A DNA stretch of 64,000 bases from Arthrobacter citreus (GCF_038405225.1 NZ_CP151657.1:3658001-3722000), one strand, 5' to 3'; numbered from the stretch's first letter, positions 32,415-41,314 are shown. Notes: generated from the sequence alone by a model not told the origin. Program-made: numbers and translations.

Positions 32415-33256
32415 GTGATTTCTCGCGGCTGTCCCTGAACAGCGCCACCACTAAGTACTGGACCCTGGAGCAGGTGATCGACGGCTGCGTGCGCACCGGC
32501 ATCCCGGCGATCGGCCCCTGGCGGGACCGGGTGGCTGAGGTGGGCACGGAACGGGCGGCGAAACTCATCAGCAATGCCGGGCTGCGGGTGTCATCCCTGT
32601 GCCGCGGCGGATTCCTGACCGCCTCGGACCAGGAGGGCCGCGAGGCCGCCGTGCAGGACAACCGGGCAGCCATTCTGGAGGCCGAAATCCTGGGGACGGG
32701 GGAGCTGTTCCTGGTGGTCGGCGGGCTTCCTGCCGGAGACAGGGACATTGTTGCGGCCCGGCAGCGGGTGGCGGACAGGCTCGGGGAACTCGTTCCCTTT
32801 GCCACGGAGCACGGGGTGCGCCTGGTACTGGAACCGCTGCATCCCATGTATGCCGCGGACCGGGCACTGCTGTCCACCCTGGGGCAGGCGCTGGACCTGG
32901 CGGCGCCATACCCGGCCGCCGCCGTCGGCGTGGCAGTGGACACCTTCCATGTGTGGTGGGATCCGCAGCTGCGGGAGCAAATTGCGCGTGCCGGCCGGGA
33001 AAACCGGATTGCGTCCTATCAGGTCTGTGACTTCAACATGCCGATCGCGGCCGATGCGCTGCTCTCGCGCGGAATCATGGGCGACGGCGTGATCGACTTT
33101 GCCACGATCACCGGCTGGGTGGCGGACGCCGGCTACACCGGCGACATTGAGGTGGAGATCTTCAACCAGCAGATCTGGGACAACCCCGGCGACGAACTCC
33201 TGGAGACCATCAAGAACCGGTACGCCTCACTGGTGCTGCCCTGGGCCAAGAGGTAA
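32411..33256 (+). CDS. Sugar phosphate isomerase/epimerase-like TIM barrel (AP-endonuclease-2 fold)
   Basis: 281 residues. The xylose-isomerase-like barrel shows its metal residues in order: VRLVLEPLHP (Glu), GVAVDTFHVWWDP (Asp and His), YQVCDFN (Asp) and DIEVEIFNQQIW (Glu). Proteins of this fold isomerise or epimerise sugars and, in related gene clusters, eliminate aglycones from 3-keto-glycosides. It is the last gene of the oxidoreductase-DUF993 operon (ATGA overlap), so its substrate is probably the product of one of those enzymes. Confidence 0.9.
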   Translation: MSDFSRLSLNSATTKYWTLEQVIDGCVRTGIPAIGPWRDRVAEVGTERAAKLISNAGLRVSSLCRGGFLTASDQEGREAAVQDNRAAILEAEILGTGELFLVVGGLPAGDRDIVAARQRVADRLGELVPFATEHGVRLVLEPLHPMYAADRALLSTLGQALDLAAPYPAAAVGVAVDTFHVWWDPQLREQIARAGRENRIASYQVCDFNMPIAADALLSRGIMGDGVIDFATITGWVADAGYTGDIEVEIFNQQIWDNPGDELLETIKNRYASLVLPWAKR

Positions 33257-33271
33257 GGGGCAAGGCAGACA

Positions 33272-33562
33272 CTAAGACAGGTACCAGGGGGTAAGACCCA
33301 CAACTGTGCCATGGTCCGGCGCCGCTTCGGGATTAGCTCCCGGGGCGGCGCCGGTGTTTAACGCAGGTGGGTCAAACAGCTTTAGGCGTAGACGGTTTTT
33401 TCCACAGTCCACTGGGTCATGCGCGGATAGACCCAGAACGAGTAGAGTTCGCAGTGTGATCAGCGTCAGCAGCATCCACTTGAGCCAGAGGCCAAAAATG
33501 CCCCAGCCGGTGCTGGCGGGAGCCGGTGGTCCCGGCGGAACTGCGGGTTGGATGGTGCTCAA
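33272..33562 (-). CDS. Possible small single-helix membrane protein
   Basis: TTG 33562 with GGGGGA nine bases upstream opens a 96-residue frame. It has a Pro-rich start (AVPPGPPAPASTG), one hydrophobic helix (IFGLWLKWMLLTLITLRTLLVLG, about 22-44) and a polar C-terminus ending GLTPWYLS. The arrangement is plausible for a small membrane protein but I recognise no family. It would be the only gene in a 415-bp gap between two plus-strand genes. Confidence 0.4.
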   Translation of the reverse strand: MSTIQPAVPPGPPAPASTGWGIFGLWLKWMLLTLITLRTLLVLGLSAHDPVDCGKNRLRLKLFDPPALNTGAAPGANPEAAPDHGTVVGLTPWYLS

Positions 33563-33671
33563 GTAAGTGATTCCCCCTTGCTGAATGAATGCAAGCAGGC
33601 TAACCCTAGTGGCGGAGAATGCGGTGTGTTGCATTGTGCGCCGGGCCGGGAACAGCGGGGACGGAGCTTCC

Positions 33672-34550
33672 ATGAGAATTGTGGTGACAACACCGACGGG
33701 CCGGGTGGGATCCCGGGTCCTCCAGCTGCTGGTGCAGGCCGGGATGCGGCCAACCGTCCTGGTGCGGGACGCGTCCCGGCTGAATCCCGGACTGGCCCCG
33801 CACTGTGACGTCGTGGAGGGAGATTCCGGGGACCCGAATGCGGTCCTGCGGGCCACTGAACATGCCGACGCCCTGTATTGGGTGAGTCCGGCACCGCAGG
33901 ACGATGACCCGGTGGCGGGCTATCTTCGGCTTGGCAGCGTTGCCGCCGAGGCAGTCTCCGTCAATAAGGTTCCGCGGGTGGTGTTTCAGAGCAGCGTCGG
34001 CGCCGAGGCCCGAAGCGGTTTCGGGGACATTGACGGGCTGGGCGGCACCGAGGACCTGTTCAACAACACCGGCGCGTACGTGACGCATTTGCGCTGCGGG
34101 TATTTCTTCACCAATCTCCTGATGGATCTGGAGTCGCTGCGGGCCGGAGTGCTCGCCACTACCCTTCCGGTGGACCACCGGATGCCTTGGGTGGATCCGC
34201 GGGATATTGGTGATGTGGCCGCTGCCAGACTGCTGGCACCAGACTGGACCGGGGTCCGCTCGCTGGGCGTCCTCGGGCCGCGGGACCTGTCCTTTACAGA
34301 GGTGGCGCGGATTGTGGCAGATGCCGTTGGCCGCCCGCTGGCCGCAGAGCAGGTGCCGGAGAACGACGTCGCCGACGGGCTGCGCGCAGCGGGCCTCACC
34401 GAGGCGCAGATCAACGGGGTGCTGGGAATGTCCCGTGGACAGCTGGGCTTTTCGCCGGAAAATCCGCGGAACAGCCTCTCAGGTACGCCCACCACCCTGG
34501 GCGCGTGGGCGTACGAAAATCTGCGGCCGCTGCTGGCAGCCGGGGATTGA
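33672..34550 (+). CDS. NmrA-like NAD(P)-binding protein (atypical SDR)
   Basis: 292 residues. The N-terminal TPTGRVGSRVLQLLVQAG is the GxxGxxG-type cofactor strand of NmrA/atypical SDR proteins, and VVFQSSVGAEA is the following strand; the YxxxK catalytic pair is not evident, as is usual in this group. Members act as redox sensors or NADPH-dependent reductases. GGAG seven bases ahead supports ATG 33672. The gene is 10 bp upstream of a flavin monooxygenase gene and is probably co-transcribed with it. Confidence 0.87.
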   Translation: MRIVVTTPTGRVGSRVLQLLVQAGMRPTVLVRDASRLNPGLAPHCDVVEGDSGDPNAVLRATEHADALYWVSPAPQDDDPVAGYLRLGSVAAEAVSVNKVPRVVFQSSVGAEARSGFGDIDGLGGTEDLFNNTGAYVTHLRCGYFFTNLLMDLESLRAGVLATTLPVDHRMPWVDPRDIGDVAAARLLAPDWTGVRSLGVLGPRDLSFTEVARIVADAVGRPLAAEQVPENDVADGLRAAGLTEAQINGVLGMSRGQLGFSPENPRNSLSGTPTTLGAWAYENLRPLLAAGD

Positions 34551-34560
34551 GGAGGACCGC

Positions 34561-35616
34561 ATGCGCGGATCAGCACTCGTCATCGGGGCGGGAATTGCGG
34601 GAACGGCTGCCGCGCGGGGATTGCTCCGCGCCGGCTGGTCAGTCCAGGTTCTGGAGCGCAACGCGGCCATGCCCGGCAGCGGAACCGCACTGGGCATGTG
34701 GCCGGAAGCCATGCGGGCGCTGGACGCGCTGGGCGCCGGGAGCACGGTCCGTGCCGGATCGGTGGAACGGAGCGGTGCGCGGATCCTCCGTCCCGACGGC
34801 AGCGAAATAGCGGCGCTTGGCAAAGGGCGCGCCGCCCGGCTGGTGCCGCGGACCGTCCTGCTGGAGGCGCTGGCCGATGAACTGCCCGCGGAGACAATCC
34901 AGTGGAACTTCCCGGTGACCGGGCCGGAATCCCTGCCGCACGCTGATGTGGTTATTGCTGCTGACGGGATCTCGAGCCGGCTGCGCACCGCCCAGTTCGG
35001 CATCCGCCCCCGACCGCTCGGAACCGTGGCCTTCCGCGGTACGGTGCCGGGCCCCACCGGCGAAGTGAGTGAGACCTGGGGGCCGGGCCGGCTGTTCGGC
35101 ATCACGCCGCTCGATCATCAAAACACCAACTGGTTCGCGTGTTTTCGTTCCGGGGACCCGATGCTGTCCGGCCTCGGAACAGATCTGTCTCCGGAAGCAC
35201 TCCAGTCCCGGGCAGGAGAAATCCTGGGGCGCCTGTACCGGAACTGGCATCCGGAAGTTGGCCGGGTACTCGGGCAATTGGACGGCAATCCAGTGGACTA
35301 CCGCGAGCTGTCCGATATACCGCGTCTGCCATCCTACGTTTTCGGCAGGACAGCCCTGCTGGGAGATGCCGCACACGGCATGGCCCCGAATCTTGGCCGG
35401 GGCGCCTGCGAAGCGCTTTTGGACGCGGCTGCACTGGTGGAAGCACTAGCGGCGGCCCCCGATGCCGGCACCGCCCTGCACCGCTACGACGCCAACCGCC
35501 GCCGCCGCGGCACGCGCATGGTGCTGATGGCCCGCCTGCTGAACCGGGCCAGCACGGCCGGGAAGTTCACCACAGTCCGCAACGCCGCGGTGTCCGCCGC
35601 CGCGCGGTTTAGCTAG
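34561..35616 (+). CDS. FAD-dependent monooxygenase
   Basis: 351 residues with ALVIGAGIAGTAAARGLLRAG (FAD dinucleotide fold, residues 5-25), ADVVIAADGISSRLR (DG motif), and TALLGDAAHGMAPNLGRGAC (GD motif contacting FAD ribityl). These three define the single-component aromatic or TetX-like hydroxylase group; it would hydroxylate an aromatic or polycyclic compound with NAD(P)H and oxygen. A strong GAGGAGG site precedes ATG 34561. It is coupled to the NmrA-like gene; a resistance or degradation role is possible but not shown. Confidence 0.9.
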   Translation: MRGSALVIGAGIAGTAAARGLLRAGWSVQVLERNAAMPGSGTALGMWPEAMRALDALGAGSTVRAGSVERSGARILRPDGSEIAALGKGRAARLVPRTVLLEALADELPAETIQWNFPVTGPESLPHADVVIAADGISSRLRTAQFGIRPRPLGTVAFRGTVPGPTGEVSETWGPGRLFGITPLDHQNTNWFACFRSGDPMLSGLGTDLSPEALQSRAGEILGRLYRNWHPEVGRVLGQLDGNPVDYRELSDIPRLPSYVFGRTALLGDAAHGMAPNLGRGACEALLDAAALVEALAAAPDAGTALHRYDANRRRRGTRMVLMARLLNRASTAGKFTTVRNAAVSAAARFS

Positions 35617-35629
35617 CCACGCGGTTTAG

Positions 35630-36562
35630 CTAGGCGCGCAGAGCTGCCGCCGCGTCGGTCACCGTGGTGGCGATCCGGTACAGGCTGGTGGACGCGGTCA
35701 GATACAGGGTGGTCCCGTCATCGCCCCCGAAGCACACGTTGCTGACGGTCTCCGGCACCGGGATCTGCAGGATTCGGGTGCCGTCCGGGGAGAACACCTG
35801 CACACCGTCCTGCGACGAGGACCAGATATTACCGTGCACGTCCACCCGGAAACCGTCCGGAACGCCCGGATCCACCTCGGCGAAAACCCGTCCGTTGCGC
35901 GCAAAACGGCCCCCGACGACGTCGTACGCGTGAATCGCGTGGCCATTCAGGCGCTCGCCGCCGTCCATGGCCGGGGTGCCCCGGGAAGTGTCAGAGACGT
36001 AGAGGATGGATTCATCGGGGGAGAACGCCAGCCCGTTGGGCACCTCCACATCGATAACCGCCGGCGTCAGCTCGCCGCTGGCCGGATCGAAGCGGAAGAC
36101 GTAACGGTCGCCGTATTCCTCCTCGCCCGGGTGGCCCTCCGTTTCCTTCTGGATTCCGTAGGAGGGGTCAGTGAACCAGATGGTTCCGTCGGACTTCACC
36201 ACCACGTCATTGGGGGAGTTCAGCCGGTGCCCGTTGTAGGAGTCCACCAGCGTGGTGACGGCGGGGACGGCGTCGTCCGCAGTGCCGGTGTCCCGCTCAA
36301 TGGCCCGCCGCCCGTGCGAGCACTGGATCACCGCTCCGGCTTGGTCCAGCGCCCGGCCGTTAGTGAACTCAGCCTCTGCCGCGTAAACCTCCAGATCACC
36401 CGTGGCCTCGCGGTATTCCAGGATTCGGTTGCCGGGGATGTCGCTGAAACGCACCGCGGACCGTGCCGGAATCCAGACCGGACCCTCCGCCCAGGCCGCG
36501 CCGGTGGCCACCTTCTCCAGAGTTGCGTCGTCAGCAAGCAGATTTACGGGCGTCGTCGTCAT
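35630..36562 (-). CDS. SMP-30/gluconolactonase family protein
   Basis: 310 residues from ATG 36562 (AAAGGA upstream). The six-bladed propeller motifs are visible: AAWAEGPVWIPA (first metal Glu), NGHRLNSPNDVVVKSDGTIW (metal Asn), EVPNGLAFSPDESILYVSDT (metal Asn/Asp) and GVPDGFRVDVHGNIWSSS. The family hydrolyses sugar lactones, using a divalent metal. It lies 2-3 kb from the sugar island and could open a lactone made by one of the sugar dehydrogenases, though nothing in its own promoter shows the LacI operator. Confidence 0.92.
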   Translation of the reverse strand: MTTTPVNLLADDATLEKVATGAAWAEGPVWIPARSAVRFSDIPGNRILEYREATGDLEVYAAEAEFTNGRALDQAGAVIQCSHGRRAIERDTGTADDAVPAVTTLVDSYNGHRLNSPNDVVVKSDGTIWFTDPSYGIQKETEGHPGEEEYGDRYVFRFDPASGELTPAVIDVEVPNGLAFSPDESILYVSDTSRGTPAMDGGERLNGHAIHAYDVVGGRFARNGRVFAEVDPGVPDGFRVDVHGNIWSSSQDGVQVFSPDGTRILQIPVPETVSNVCFGGDDGTTLYLTASTSLYRIATTVTDAAAALRA

Positions 36563-36663
36563 GCGCAGTCCTTTGGCGGGAGGGGAACGGATGTGGCCCC
36601 AGCTTAGACGCTGGCGCCGCGCTAGGCTGGAATCTGTTCCCAAGCCTTTAGGAGAAAACCACA

Positions 36664-36963
36664 GTGAGTGCCCTTCTGTCCTCCATCGTTTCCAGCGCCG
36701 GCCTGATCGGCGGCTACAAAACCGCCCGCGACACCGGCAACCGCCAGCTCGGCGGAGCGGTCCTCGCCGCCGCGGGTGCGGCCGCCTTCACGCTCTGGAA
36801 GCGCGACGCCGGCACCGGCACAGCCGCAGCGCTGACCGCCGGTTATGTGGCAGCCTTCGGCCTGTCCCACCCGCTGGCAAAGAAGCTCGGCGCCTGGCCG
36901 TCGGTTTTCACGGTCACTGCCGCCACGGCTGCCGCTTCCCTCATTTTTGGCCGCCGCCGCTAG
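36664..36963 (+). CDS. Small hydrophobic hypothetical protein
   Basis: 99 residues from GTG 36664 with AGGAG nine bases upstream. Ala/Gly-rich and moderately hydrophobic throughout, with likely helices at about 28-44, 52-67 and 77-94, ending in an Arg tail (GRRR). Probably a small membrane protein; no family recognised. The stop codon is the first base triplet of a 16-bp triple repeat. Confidence 0.6.
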   Translation: MSALLSSIVSSAGLIGGYKTARDTGNRQLGGAVLAAAGAAAFTLWKRDAGTGTAAALTAGYVAAFGLSHPLAKKLGAWPSVFTVTAATAAASLIFGRRR

Positions 36964-37008
36964 AGCGCGCCGCCACTAGAGCGCGCCGCCACTAGAGCGC
37001 GCCGCCAC
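36961..37008 (+). repeat. Three perfect 16-bp tandem copies including a stop codon
   Basis: TAGAGCGCGCCGCCAC three times in tandem. The first TAG is the stop codon of the preceding gene, so the unit was copied from the gene's very end. Confidence 0.9.
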
Positions 37009-37216
37009 GCAGCGGCACTGCGCTTGAAGGCAATGCAGTTAAATAGGCAGCCGCTGAAAATGCCGCTGCTGAAACGTCGGCCGCCTGAAAAGCCAGGCCG
37101 CTGCCAAGAGCAGCCGATCTCTACCCGGGGCCGGACAGGTTCGCTTGTCCGGCCCTTGGCCTGTCCTGGGACGGGAAGCGGGAGCCGCGGAACTGCCACG
37201 AAAAGAAGTCGCCCAA

Positions 37217-37255
37217 GATAAATCTGTTTATCTATTGTGACGATCGTCATAGTAG
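37217..37255 (+). promoter_or_regulatory. Two abutting palindromes ahead of the aromatic-acid transporter
   Basis: GATAAA-TCTG-TTTATC (37217-37232) is a perfect inverted repeat. Directly after it, overlapping by one base, CTATTGTGACGA-TCGTCATAGTAG (37232-37255) has a perfect TGACGATCGTCA core with two mismatches in its outer arms. They lie 45-83 bp before the transporter start, where a repressor or activator would bind. Confidence 0.6.
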
Positions 37256-37299
37256 GTCAATATGGAGAGCGTCCCAGCACTGCGAGTTCGAGGAGCACC

Positions 37300-38658
37300 G
37301 TGGCTAAACAGGTATCGCCATCAACTGAATGGAACATTCCCCGCCGTACAACCGGCCTGGTGCTCTTTGCCTGCTGGCTGGCGATCCTCGCCGAGGGATA
37401 CGACGTCGGCGTCCTCGGCGCCGTCTTGCCGGCGCTGGCCGAATACAAGGAATGGGATCTCTCGCCGCTTGAGCTGGGAGGCCTCGGCGCCTACGCCCTG
37501 GTGGGCATGCTCTTTGGCGCACTGTTCATCGGTACGCTCAGCGACATCATTGGGCGCAAAAAAATGCTCCTGCTGTCCATGGCCATTTTCACGGTCACCC
37601 AGGCGGGTGCCGCCATGGCGCCCACCCCCGAAATCTTCGGTCTCTTCCGCTTCCTGGGCGGCCTCGGCATGGGCGGAGTCATCCCCGTTGCGGCCGCGCT
37701 GACCATTGAATATTCCGCGCCCAAAAAGCGGTCCTTCAACTACGGCCTCATGTATTCGGGATATTCGCTGGGCATTGTCGCGTCGGCACTCGTCGCCATG
37801 GCGCTGCTGCCCAACTTCGGCTGGCGCGCAGTGGTGGCCGTGGGTGCCCTGCCCGTTCTCATCCTGCCGGTGGTTGCCTATCTGCTGCCGGAATCCCTGG
37901 AGTACCTGGTGTCGAAGGGGCGCATTACGCAGGCCAAGGCACTGGCCGCACGCCAGAACATCCCCAACTACAACCCCACGCCCCCGGCCCGCGGCGGGGC
38001 ATCGATCCCCTGGCGCGAAGTCATGGCCACCATGTTCTCCCGCAAGTTCCTGCGTTCCACGGTGTTCTTCTGGATCTCCCTCTTCTGCGGAATGGTCCTG
38101 GTCTACGGACTGAACACCTGGCTGCCGCAGATCATGCGCAAGGCCGGTTATGACCTGGGTTCCTCGCTGACCTTCCTCCTGGTCTTCAGCCTCGCATCCG
38201 CAATTGGCGGCCTGGCCCTGGGCTATGCTGCGGACCGGGTTGGCCAGAAACTGATCCTGGTGGTCTTCTACGTCCTGGGTGCGGCCGGAATCCTGCTGCT
38301 GATGTTCCCGAACTCCATGGTGGTGAACCTGGCCTTTGTGGCGTTTGCCGGCATCGGCTCCATCTCCACATCCCTGGTCCTGACCGGCTACATCGCGGAT
38401 TACTACCCCGCAGCCACCCGGGCCACGGCCACCGGCTGGGCGCTGAGTTTCGCCCGGATCGGTGCCATCTCCGGACCGATTATCGGCGGCTGGATTGCTG
38501 CTTCGGGCGTGCCGTTCGAGTGGAACTTTGCCGTCTTCGCCATTGTCGGCCTGATTGCCGCGGGAGCGGTGGCCCTGATTCCCAAGCGGGTTCCGCAGCT
38601 GGACGGGCTCGCAGCTGACGCCGGTGCAGCTCCCTCCGCCGAGGCAATGAAAGCCTAG
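37300..38658 (+). CDS. MFS transporter, aromatic acid:H+ symporter (AAHS) family
   Basis: 452 residues from GTG 37300, preceded by GAGGAG; the in-frame ATG at 37237 falls inside the operator region and is less likely. Twelve helices. LAEGYDVGVLGAVLPAL in helix 1 corresponds to the DGYD signature of benzoate/4-hydroxybenzoate symporters (with Glu for the first Asp), and GTLSDIIGRKK is the MFS loop 2-3 motif. It probably imports an aromatic acid for the CoA-dependent aromatic pathway on the other strand, from which it is separated by two strong terminators. Confidence 0.9.
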   Translation: MAKQVSPSTEWNIPRRTTGLVLFACWLAILAEGYDVGVLGAVLPALAEYKEWDLSPLELGGLGAYALVGMLFGALFIGTLSDIIGRKKMLLLSMAIFTVTQAGAAMAPTPEIFGLFRFLGGLGMGGVIPVAAALTIEYSAPKKRSFNYGLMYSGYSLGIVASALVAMALLPNFGWRAVVAVGALPVLILPVVAYLLPESLEYLVSKGRITQAKALAARQNIPNYNPTPPARGGASIPWREVMATMFSRKFLRSTVFFWISLFCGMVLVYGLNTWLPQIMRKAGYDLGSSLTFLLVFSLASAIGGLALGYAADRVGQKLILVVFYVLGAAGILLLMFPNSMVVNLAFVAFAGIGSISTSLVLTGYIADYYPAATRATATGWALSFARIGAISGPIIGGWIAASGVPFEWNFAVFAIVGLIAAGAVALIPKRVPQLDGLAADAGAAPSAEAMKA

Positions 38659-38687
38659 AGCTTCGGGCCAAGCTGCAAGCCACGAAA

Positions 38688-38734
38688 CAGGCCTCCGGGC
38701 GGCGACTCATTTCGAGCCGCCGCCCGGAGGCCTG
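38688..38734. terminator. Bidirectional terminator hairpin, 16-bp stem
   Basis: CAGGCCTCCGGGCGGC pairs perfectly with GCCGCCCGGAGGCCTG around a 15-nt loop, 30 bp after the transporter stop and in the gap between convergent genes. Confidence 0.85.
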
Positions 38735-38783
38735 TTGCGCTGCATCCACTCATCCCGGCAGTGCACCGGCAGTACTGAGACTG

Positions 38784-38831
38784 CACAAAGGGAAGTGCCC
38801 GCCCCGTGAGAGGCGGGCACTTCCCTTTGTG
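38784..38831. terminator. Bidirectional terminator hairpin, 20-bp stem
   Basis: CACAAAGGGAAGTGCCCGCC pairs perfectly with its complement (38812-38831) around an 8-nt loop; the outer AAA/TTT bases give a U-tract in either direction. It lies 45 bp past the stop of the convergent monooxygenase gene. Confidence 0.88.
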
Positions 38832-38875
38832 TACTGCTCCTTAGCCTGCCAGCAGCTTCTTCGCTTGTTCGTTTG

Positions 38876-41278
38876 TTAGCGTCTCGGCGTCAGCACCCCG
38901 GGCTGGACAGCACGGGCCTTCTGCGGCGTCCACCGCAGGTGCGTCGGCCCGGACTCCGCATCCGGCTCGCGGAGCAGCGACAGCCTCGGCCGGACGGCAT
39001 CGGTGCGGGCGCTCGGCGGCTTCCGCCGACCCGCCTTGAACGGCAGCGGCCAGTCAGCGCCCGGACCCCGGTAGTCCTGCTCGGCAGCTGCCTGCAGGGT
39101 CCACTGCGGATTGTAGAGGTGGGTGCGGCCCAGGGCGCAGAAGTCGGCCCGCCCCGCGAGGAGGATGGAGTTGACATCGTCGTACGAGGACACGGCGCCG
39201 ACGGCGATGACCGCAACACCGTCCGCCGCCGCCGCCTGGTTGCGGATCTTGTCCGCAAAGGGCGTCTGGTAGCTGCGGCCGAACGCGGGCTTCTCCTCTT
39301 TCGAAACCTGCCCGGAGGACACATCGATGCCGTCCGCACCGTGTCCGATAAACGCCCGGGCGATGTCCACGGCGTCGTCGTCGGTGTTGCCGCCTTCCAC
39401 CCAGTCGGTTGCCGAAAGCCGGACCGTGAGCGGCCGTTCCGCCGGCCAGACGGCGCGCACCGCGTCGAAGACCTCCAGGGGATAGCGCAGCCGGTTTTCC
39501 AGGCTGCCGCCGTACTCGTCGGTGCGGCGGTTGGACAGCGGGGAGAGGAAGGAGGAGAGCAGGTAGCCGTGGGCTGCGTGCAGCTCCAGAAGGTCAAAGC
39601 CGGCATCCGCCGCCCGCCGCGCAGAGTCGGTGAACTCGGCCAGAATCCGGTCCATGTCGTCGCGGGTCATTTCGCGCGGCACGTTGCATCCATCCCCGTA
39701 CGGCATGGCCGACGGGCCCACCACTTCCCAGCTGTCCTCGAGCGGAACGTCAATGCCCTCCCACATGAGGCGGGTGGAGCCCTTGCGCCCCGAGTGGCCA
39801 ATCTGGGCACCAATCTTGGCCGTGGACTGCTGGTGGACAAAGTCCACGATCCGGCGCCATCCGTCACGCTGCTCATCCGAATACAGCCCGGTGCAACCCG
39901 GGGTAATGCGGCCAACGTCTGACACACAGACCATTTCGGTCATCACCAGCCCGGCACCGCCCAGCGCTTTGCTGCCCAGATGGGTGAGGTGGAAATCACC
40001 GGGATAACCGTCGACGGCGGAATACATGTCCATGGGCGAAACCACAATCCGGTTCTTGAGCTCCAAATTGCCGATCCGGCCCGCCTGGAACATCGCCGGG
40101 GCCACGTCTGCGGAACCGGCGGATTCCGCGAAGGACCGGTCCACCAGGGCAGCGAAGTCCGGATCACGCAGCTTGAGGTTGTCATAGGTGATGCGGCGGC
40201 TGCGGGTGAGCAGGTTGAAGCAGAACTGGACCGGTTCCTGCTGGGCGTACTGCCCGATGTTCTCGAACCACTCCAGCGAAGCCTGGGCCGCGCGCTGCGT
40301 GGACTCCACAACGGGGCGCCGCTCGGTTTCGTAGGCGGCCAAAGCAGCTTCCACATCGGGATGTTCATGCAGGCATGCGGCAAGTGCGAGGGAATCCTCC
40401 ATGGCCAGTTTCGTGCCGGATCCAATGGAGAAGTGCGCGGTGTGGGCGGCATCGCCGAGCAGGACAATGTTGTTGTGCCGCCAGTTCTCATTCCGCACCG
40501 TGGTGAAGTTCAGCCACTTGGAGTTGTTGGACAGGACCTTGTATCCCTGGAGCTCGTCCCGGAAGATGTCCCGGATCCGGGCTATGGCCGCTTCGTCGCT
40601 GACTCCGGGCGGGAAAACATCGCCCTCGGTTTCGTCGAAGCCTGCTGCGCGCCAGACGTCCTCATGCATTTCCACGATGAAGGTGGAGCCTTCATCGGAG
40701 TAGGGGTAGCCGTGGATCTGCATGACCCCGTGCTCGGTGTCCTTGATGAAAAACTTGAAGGCCTCAAACACCTGATCGGTGCCCAGCCACATGTACTTGG
40801 AGCGGCGGAGGTCCAGGGACGGCTTGAAGGATTCGGCGTGGGCGGTGCGGACGGCGGAATTGAGTCCGTCAGCGGCCAGGACCAGGTCATGCGTGGCGCT
40901 CAGTTCCGCGACGTCGGGGGCGAGGGTGGAAAAGCGCAGGTCCACGCCCAGTTCGGCGCAGCGGCGCTGCAGCAGTTCCAGCAGTTCCTTGCGGCTCATG
41001 GCTGCGAAGCCCTGTCCGCCGATGGTGTGCTGTTCGCCGCGGAAATGAATGTCAATGTCCGTCCAGCGCGCGAACCGCCGGGACATGTAGTCGGCAATCG
41101 TGGTGTCCGCATTGCCGATCCCGCCGAGCGTCTCGTCCGAGAAGACGACGCCGAAGCCAAAGGTGTCGCTCGCGGCGTTGCGTTCCCACACCGTCACCTG
41201 GTGCGTGGGATCAAGCTGTTTCATGAGTGCGGCGAAGTACAGCCCTCCGGGGCCGCCGCCAACAACTGCGATCTTCAT
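38876..41278 (-). CDS. Bifunctional aryl-CoA monooxygenase/oxidoreductase (salicylyl-CoA 5-hydroxylase or 2-aminobenzoyl-CoA monooxygenase/reductase type)
   Basis: 800 residues, two flavin modules. Residues 1-380: FAD monooxygenase with AVVGGGPGGLYFAAL, DLVLAADGLNSAVR and NIVLLGDAAHTAHFSIGSG. Residues about 395-745: old-yellow-enzyme barrel with LKNRIVVSPMDMYS, KIGAQIGHSGRKG, LELHAAHGYLLSSFLSPLSN and RADFCALGRTHLYNP. This exact fusion is known for 2-aminobenzoyl-CoA monooxygenase/reductase, and databases also name it salicylyl-CoA 5-hydroxylase/oxidoreductase. It would hydroxylate and possibly reduce the ring of the CoA thioester made by the adjacent ligase. The last 55 residues are a polar tail without a clear domain. 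Confidence 0.9.
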   Translation of the reverse strand: MKIAVVGGGPGGLYFAALMKQLDPTHQVTVWERNAASDTFGFGVVFSDETLGGIGNADTTIADYMSRRFARWTDIDIHFRGEQHTIGGQGFAAMSRKELLELLQRRCAELGVDLRFSTLAPDVAELSATHDLVLAADGLNSAVRTAHAESFKPSLDLRRSKYMWLGTDQVFEAFKFFIKDTEHGVMQIHGYPYSDEGSTFIVEMHEDVWRAAGFDETEGDVFPPGVSDEAAIARIRDIFRDELQGYKVLSNNSKWLNFTTVRNENWRHNNIVLLGDAAHTAHFSIGSGTKLAMEDSLALAACLHEHPDVEAALAAYETERRPVVESTQRAAQASLEWFENIGQYAQQEPVQFCFNLLTRSRRITYDNLKLRDPDFAALVDRSFAESAGSADVAPAMFQAGRIGNLELKNRIVVSPMDMYSAVDGYPGDFHLTHLGSKALGGAGLVMTEMVCVSDVGRITPGCTGLYSDEQRDGWRRIVDFVHQQSTAKIGAQIGHSGRKGSTRLMWEGIDVPLEDSWEVVGPSAMPYGDGCNVPREMTRDDMDRILAEFTDSARRAADAGFDLLELHAAHGYLLSSFLSPLSNRRTDEYGGSLENRLRYPLEVFDAVRAVWPAERPLTVRLSATDWVEGGNTDDDAVDIARAFIGHGADGIDVSSGQVSKEEKPAFGRSYQTPFADKIRNQAAAADGVAVIAVGAVSSYDDVNSILLAGRADFCALGRTHLYNPQWTLQAAAEQDYRGPGADWPLPFKAGRRKPPSARTDAVRPRLSLLREPDAESGPTHLRWTPQKARAVQPGVLTPRR

Positions 41279-41314
41279 GGTGTGTCCTTTCTGGGCCGGA
41301 GAACCGGCGTGGAA

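Noticed and set aside
38688-38831. Two large inverted repeats as mobile-element ends
   Set aside because: Each is a compact hairpin between convergent genes with short loops, as expected for terminators.
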